Shown: in pieces, positions 63,949-64,000 of the stretch
How the letters are laid out: each line of letters begins with the position of its first letter
How positions within the stretch are numbered: position 1 is the stretch's first letter
Assembly (NCBI GenBank): GCA_963070105.1
Contig: OY718806.1
Span: forward strand, 703,001-767,000
DNA length: 64,000 bases
Source: Litomosoides sigmodontis
Taxonomy: Eukaryota > Nematoda > Chromadorea > Rhabditida > Onchocercidae
Direction of reading: 5' to 3'
The notes under the pieces: generated by a model
The model's input: only the letters and a program-made list of their open reading frames with translations
Database searches by the model: none
Told to the model about the DNA's origin: nothing
Program-made: the position numbers and the translations under genes

Positions 63949-64000
63949 CTGAAAAATTCAATAATTAGTGACCTAACGATGCATTACATTTAACAGAGAA

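Overview
This is AT-rich eukaryotic DNA with short spliced exons, U-rich TTTCAG-type acceptors, probable spliced-leader acceptors just upstream of two start codons, and a Wnt, a FOG-3-like Tob/BTG gene, GCL, WASP and NELF-A. Together these point to a nematode. The base composition, long TA repeats and gene spacing would suit a spirurid or filarial worm, but that is inference. I rebuilt gene models by hand from splice-site phase and recognisable protein families. Every complete model below adds up to a whole number of codons, from ATG to stop.

Layout. 1-276: a partial minus-strand ORF running off the left edge, weakly like a bacterial MlaE-type permease. 5353-9367 (+): a complete nine-exon Wnt ligand, 390 aa. 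10206-10325 (-): the last exon of a small membrane protein. 11438-14200 (-): a complete seven-exon GT43 glucuronyltransferase, 309 aa. About 14.2-25.2 kb: an 11 kb gene-poor stretch with TA and AAT repeats.

The centre (25.17-41.34 kb) holds the main discovery candidate: two direct copies, 9084 bp apart, of a FOG-3-like Tob/BTG gene. Each has a short N-terminal Tob domain and a 733-765-codon last exon made of Q/P/S/M-rich tandem repeats, giving predicted proteins of 1228 and 1196 aa. The two copies appear base-identical across the promoter, eleven exons and all introns. In the middle of the repeat exon they are completely different, and they become near-identical again at the C-terminal cap. 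The left junction lies in the anticodon loop of a tRNA-Met-like 3' half. The right junction cuts a neighbouring gene, which is whole after copy 1 and truncated after copy 2. A diverged piece of the upstream flank sits before copy 2, so the duplication may be old and the gene bodies later homogenised.

The right third is a minus-strand series: a complete NELF-A (48917-52392, 512 aa), 3' exons of an unrecognised gene (52.6-53.2 kb), a complete germ cell-less BTB-BACK gene (56015-60417, 470 aa), and the verprolin-central-acidic end of WASP (62423-63948, continuing past the window edge). NELF-A is notable because C. elegans is reported to lack NELF. Functionally the window mixes signalling (Wnt), proteoglycan linker synthesis (GT43), germ-cell fate (FOG-3-like, GCL), actin nucleation (WASP) and polymerase pausing (NELF-A). 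Apart from the tight gcl/downstream spacing, nothing in the sequence ties these into one pathway.
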